Of a stretch of 64,000 nt of DNA, positions 62,725 through 64,000 are shown one piece after another (position 1 is the stretch's first letter; each line of letters opens with the position of its first letter). This DNA is from Tetragonia tetragonoides (taxonomy: Eukaryota; Streptophyta; Magnoliopsida; Caryophyllales; Aizoaceae), in the NCBI GenBank assembly GCA_038025085.1, contig CM076139.1:19981307-20045306 (forward strand), read 5' to 3'. Both the position numbers and the translations under genes were made by a program. Under the pieces are notes generated by a model, which was given only the letters and a program-made list of their open reading frames with translations, did no database searches and was not told the origin of the DNA.

Positions 62725-64000
62725 CTATTCCTCCTTATCTTTAACTTCGGGCTCTTGGATGGGCTCTCTAGCCTCATCAAGTTCCATTCGTTCTTTTGGA
62801 GCCCATTGTTCCCTACCATACCTAGAAGAGGCCTCGTGATCATTGGGCCTAACTTGAGCTACTTGTTTGGCCGAGTGGACTGGATTCTTTCTCTTCTTGG
62901 ATTGGGCATTAGCCTTACCTTTTCCCTTACCTTTAGTTTGGGGCTTGGAAGGTCTAGTGGGCCTATCAATGGGAGTTATCCTTATACCGCTTGGCTCATC
63001 ATATTTGCGGGCCTTGAACAACTCTTTTTCCTCCTCTAGGAGCCTTTGGTTGACTTGATGGTCACCACTCCAAATCCCCTCCTCGTAAAAGCTAGGCAAC
63101 CCGTTTGAATGCGGGTATACCGGCTTAGTCCATACTTGGCGACGGTTCCAGTGTCGTTCCCAATTAGACACCAAAGAGGACGTTAAGGGCCTTTTGCAAG
63201 GAGGTTCACAACTTACGTTCGGGATCCTTTGCCTTAAGCCATATTGGTGGAGAAGGCGATTCGGTAAAAAGAACGTCAAAGTATACAAACCAATGATCCT
63301 CGTAAAGGGAACATTCTCACTACACCCTACGATCTTCGTGGTACGCCCCCACGGGACGAACCAAGCCTGTTGGACGTTGGTATAGAAGAATGCTATCCAC
63401 TCCTCCCGAGAGGATTCGGAGAACTTTCGGCGCCTTGCCGGAAAGTGCTTAGGGAGGAACTTCCTAGTGTCTATTGGGCCCTCAAGTAAGTGGAGTCTCT
63501 CTGGAAGCCATATCTACACAAAAACAACAAAAGAAAAATTCAAGTCAACACAAGATGAGAATTTCACCAAATAAAGTTAAATCCACAAAGATTAAGGCTT
63601 TATCACAAAACTTACTTGAAGGAGTAAAGGGCTCCCGGTGAAGGACTCTTGAGGGTTGCTCTTGAGCCTATCTAAAGCAAGGATTGTCTCTCCCACGACC
63701 AAGTGCATAGGAGAGTTATCCCACTGAATTTGCTCGGTCACCCTAAGAAGGCAAGCTTTGCCCCTATTGATGGTCATCTTCTTCTCGGAAGAAATAAGAG
63801 CATCTTCATTACAACCAACGAACAAATAACGACGGAGGAGGCAAAATACAAGCTTGGCAAGATCAACATCCTCACCATGAAGCACTTAACCCGCTTGACA
63901 GGGAGACAACCCAAGGTACCTTTGAAAATCACCCACAAAAGCATTCCCCAAGTAAGGAACGACAGGAGGGCTTTCGGCTGGAAAGCCAATTATATCGGAG
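62725..64000 (-). pseudogene. DUF7745-like protein gene of element D, antisense, with intron, partial
   Basis: On the minus strand the visible part of exon 1 (64000-63616) includes AFQPKALLSFL-type text in one frame, a stop near 63887, then DLAKLVFCLLRRYLFVGCNE, KACLLRVTEQIQWDNSPMHL, GETILALDRLKSNPQES and GSPLLLQ. The intron is 63615-63514 (102 bp), donor GTAAGT, acceptor GTGTAG. Exon 2 opens IWLPERLHLLEGP and continues, apparently with the EEWIAFFYTN and FVPWGRTTKIVGCSENVPFT segments, to LTFFLPNRLLHQYGLRQRIP, WERHWNRRQVWTKPVYPHS and a basic tail with KGKGKGKANAQSKKRKN, ending at 62725. The basic tail is a strong candidate nuclear localisation signal. The start lies outside the window. Confidence 0.8.
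63514..63615 (-). other. Intron in the antisense DUF7745 gene of element D
   Basis: CTTCAA|GTAAGT at the donor and TTGTGTAG|ATATGG at the acceptor, 102 bp, at the same codon boundary as the intron at 48135-48239. Confidence 0.8.

Larger units (their letters stand above)
55361..64000 (+). mobile_element. Element D: Tat-lineage Ty3/Gypsy retrotransposon, resumed after C
   Basis: It continues from 27996. Leader with tandem repeats, gag, PR, RT fused to integrase by a deletion, conserved convergent block, and antisense DUF7745 gene running off the window. The 3' LTR is outside. The sequence GAGGGTGTAACT at the restart matches the leader of E just after its PBS (AAGAGGGTGTAATTC), which supports the assignment. 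Confidence 0.88.

Overview
The window reads as repeat-rich intergenic DNA from a flowering plant, most likely a eudicot. It is almost entirely retrotransposon, with GT-AG introns, TATA boxes, AT-rich spacers and no bacterial gene organisation. I see no intact host gene. I cannot name the species. The main components are Ty3/Gypsy LTR retrotransposons of the Tat (Ogre/Retand-like) lineage. This follows from tRNA-Arg-type primer binding sites, a protease with an Asp-Asn-Gly-Ser motif, a second RNase H between RNase H and integrase, and extra antisense genes between pol and the 3' LTR. Two LINE insertions of different age are also present.

Left part (1-24991). After about 1.9 kb of unassigned DNA there is a decayed LINE on the minus strand. 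It is split by element A (minus strand, 2319 to about 13588) and bordered by element B (minus strand, about 17986-24991). Between A and B, the segment from about 13588 to 17985 is inverted. It carries the 5' LTR of A, a 266-bp piece of the LINE and the 3' end of B. Turning it round restores A, B and the LINE.

Right part (24992-64000). This is a nest of insertions. LTR fragment H interrupts the pol of B. Element D starts inside H (5' LTR 26389-27963) and resumes at 55361, running past the window end. Element C (27997-55360) lies inside D with a GAGGG target duplication. Element E (32579 to about 50892) lies inside C. A LINE (39619-44650) lies inside the reverse transcriptase of E with a 16-bp target duplication. 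A minus-strand fragment, G (50893-52495), sits at the damaged junction of E and C.

How the genes fit together. A complete member of these families would read: LTR, tRNA-Arg PBS, leader, gag-PR-RT-RNaseH-aRNH-IN, a short conserved convergent block, then on the opposite strand a DUF7745-like gene and a plant mobile domain (PMD) gene, then tandem repeats, polypurine tract and LTR. Antisense DUF7745 genes are visible in four elements (A, B, D, E) and PMD genes in four (A, B, E and a stub in C). All copies carry stops, frameshifts or deletions, so nothing here is likely to move unaided. The strongest leads are the recurring antisense gene pair with its own TATA promoters, an intron present in the DUF7745 gene of D and E but absent from A and B, GC-rich palindromic boxes shared by LTR and antisense promoters, and the reconstructable inversion.
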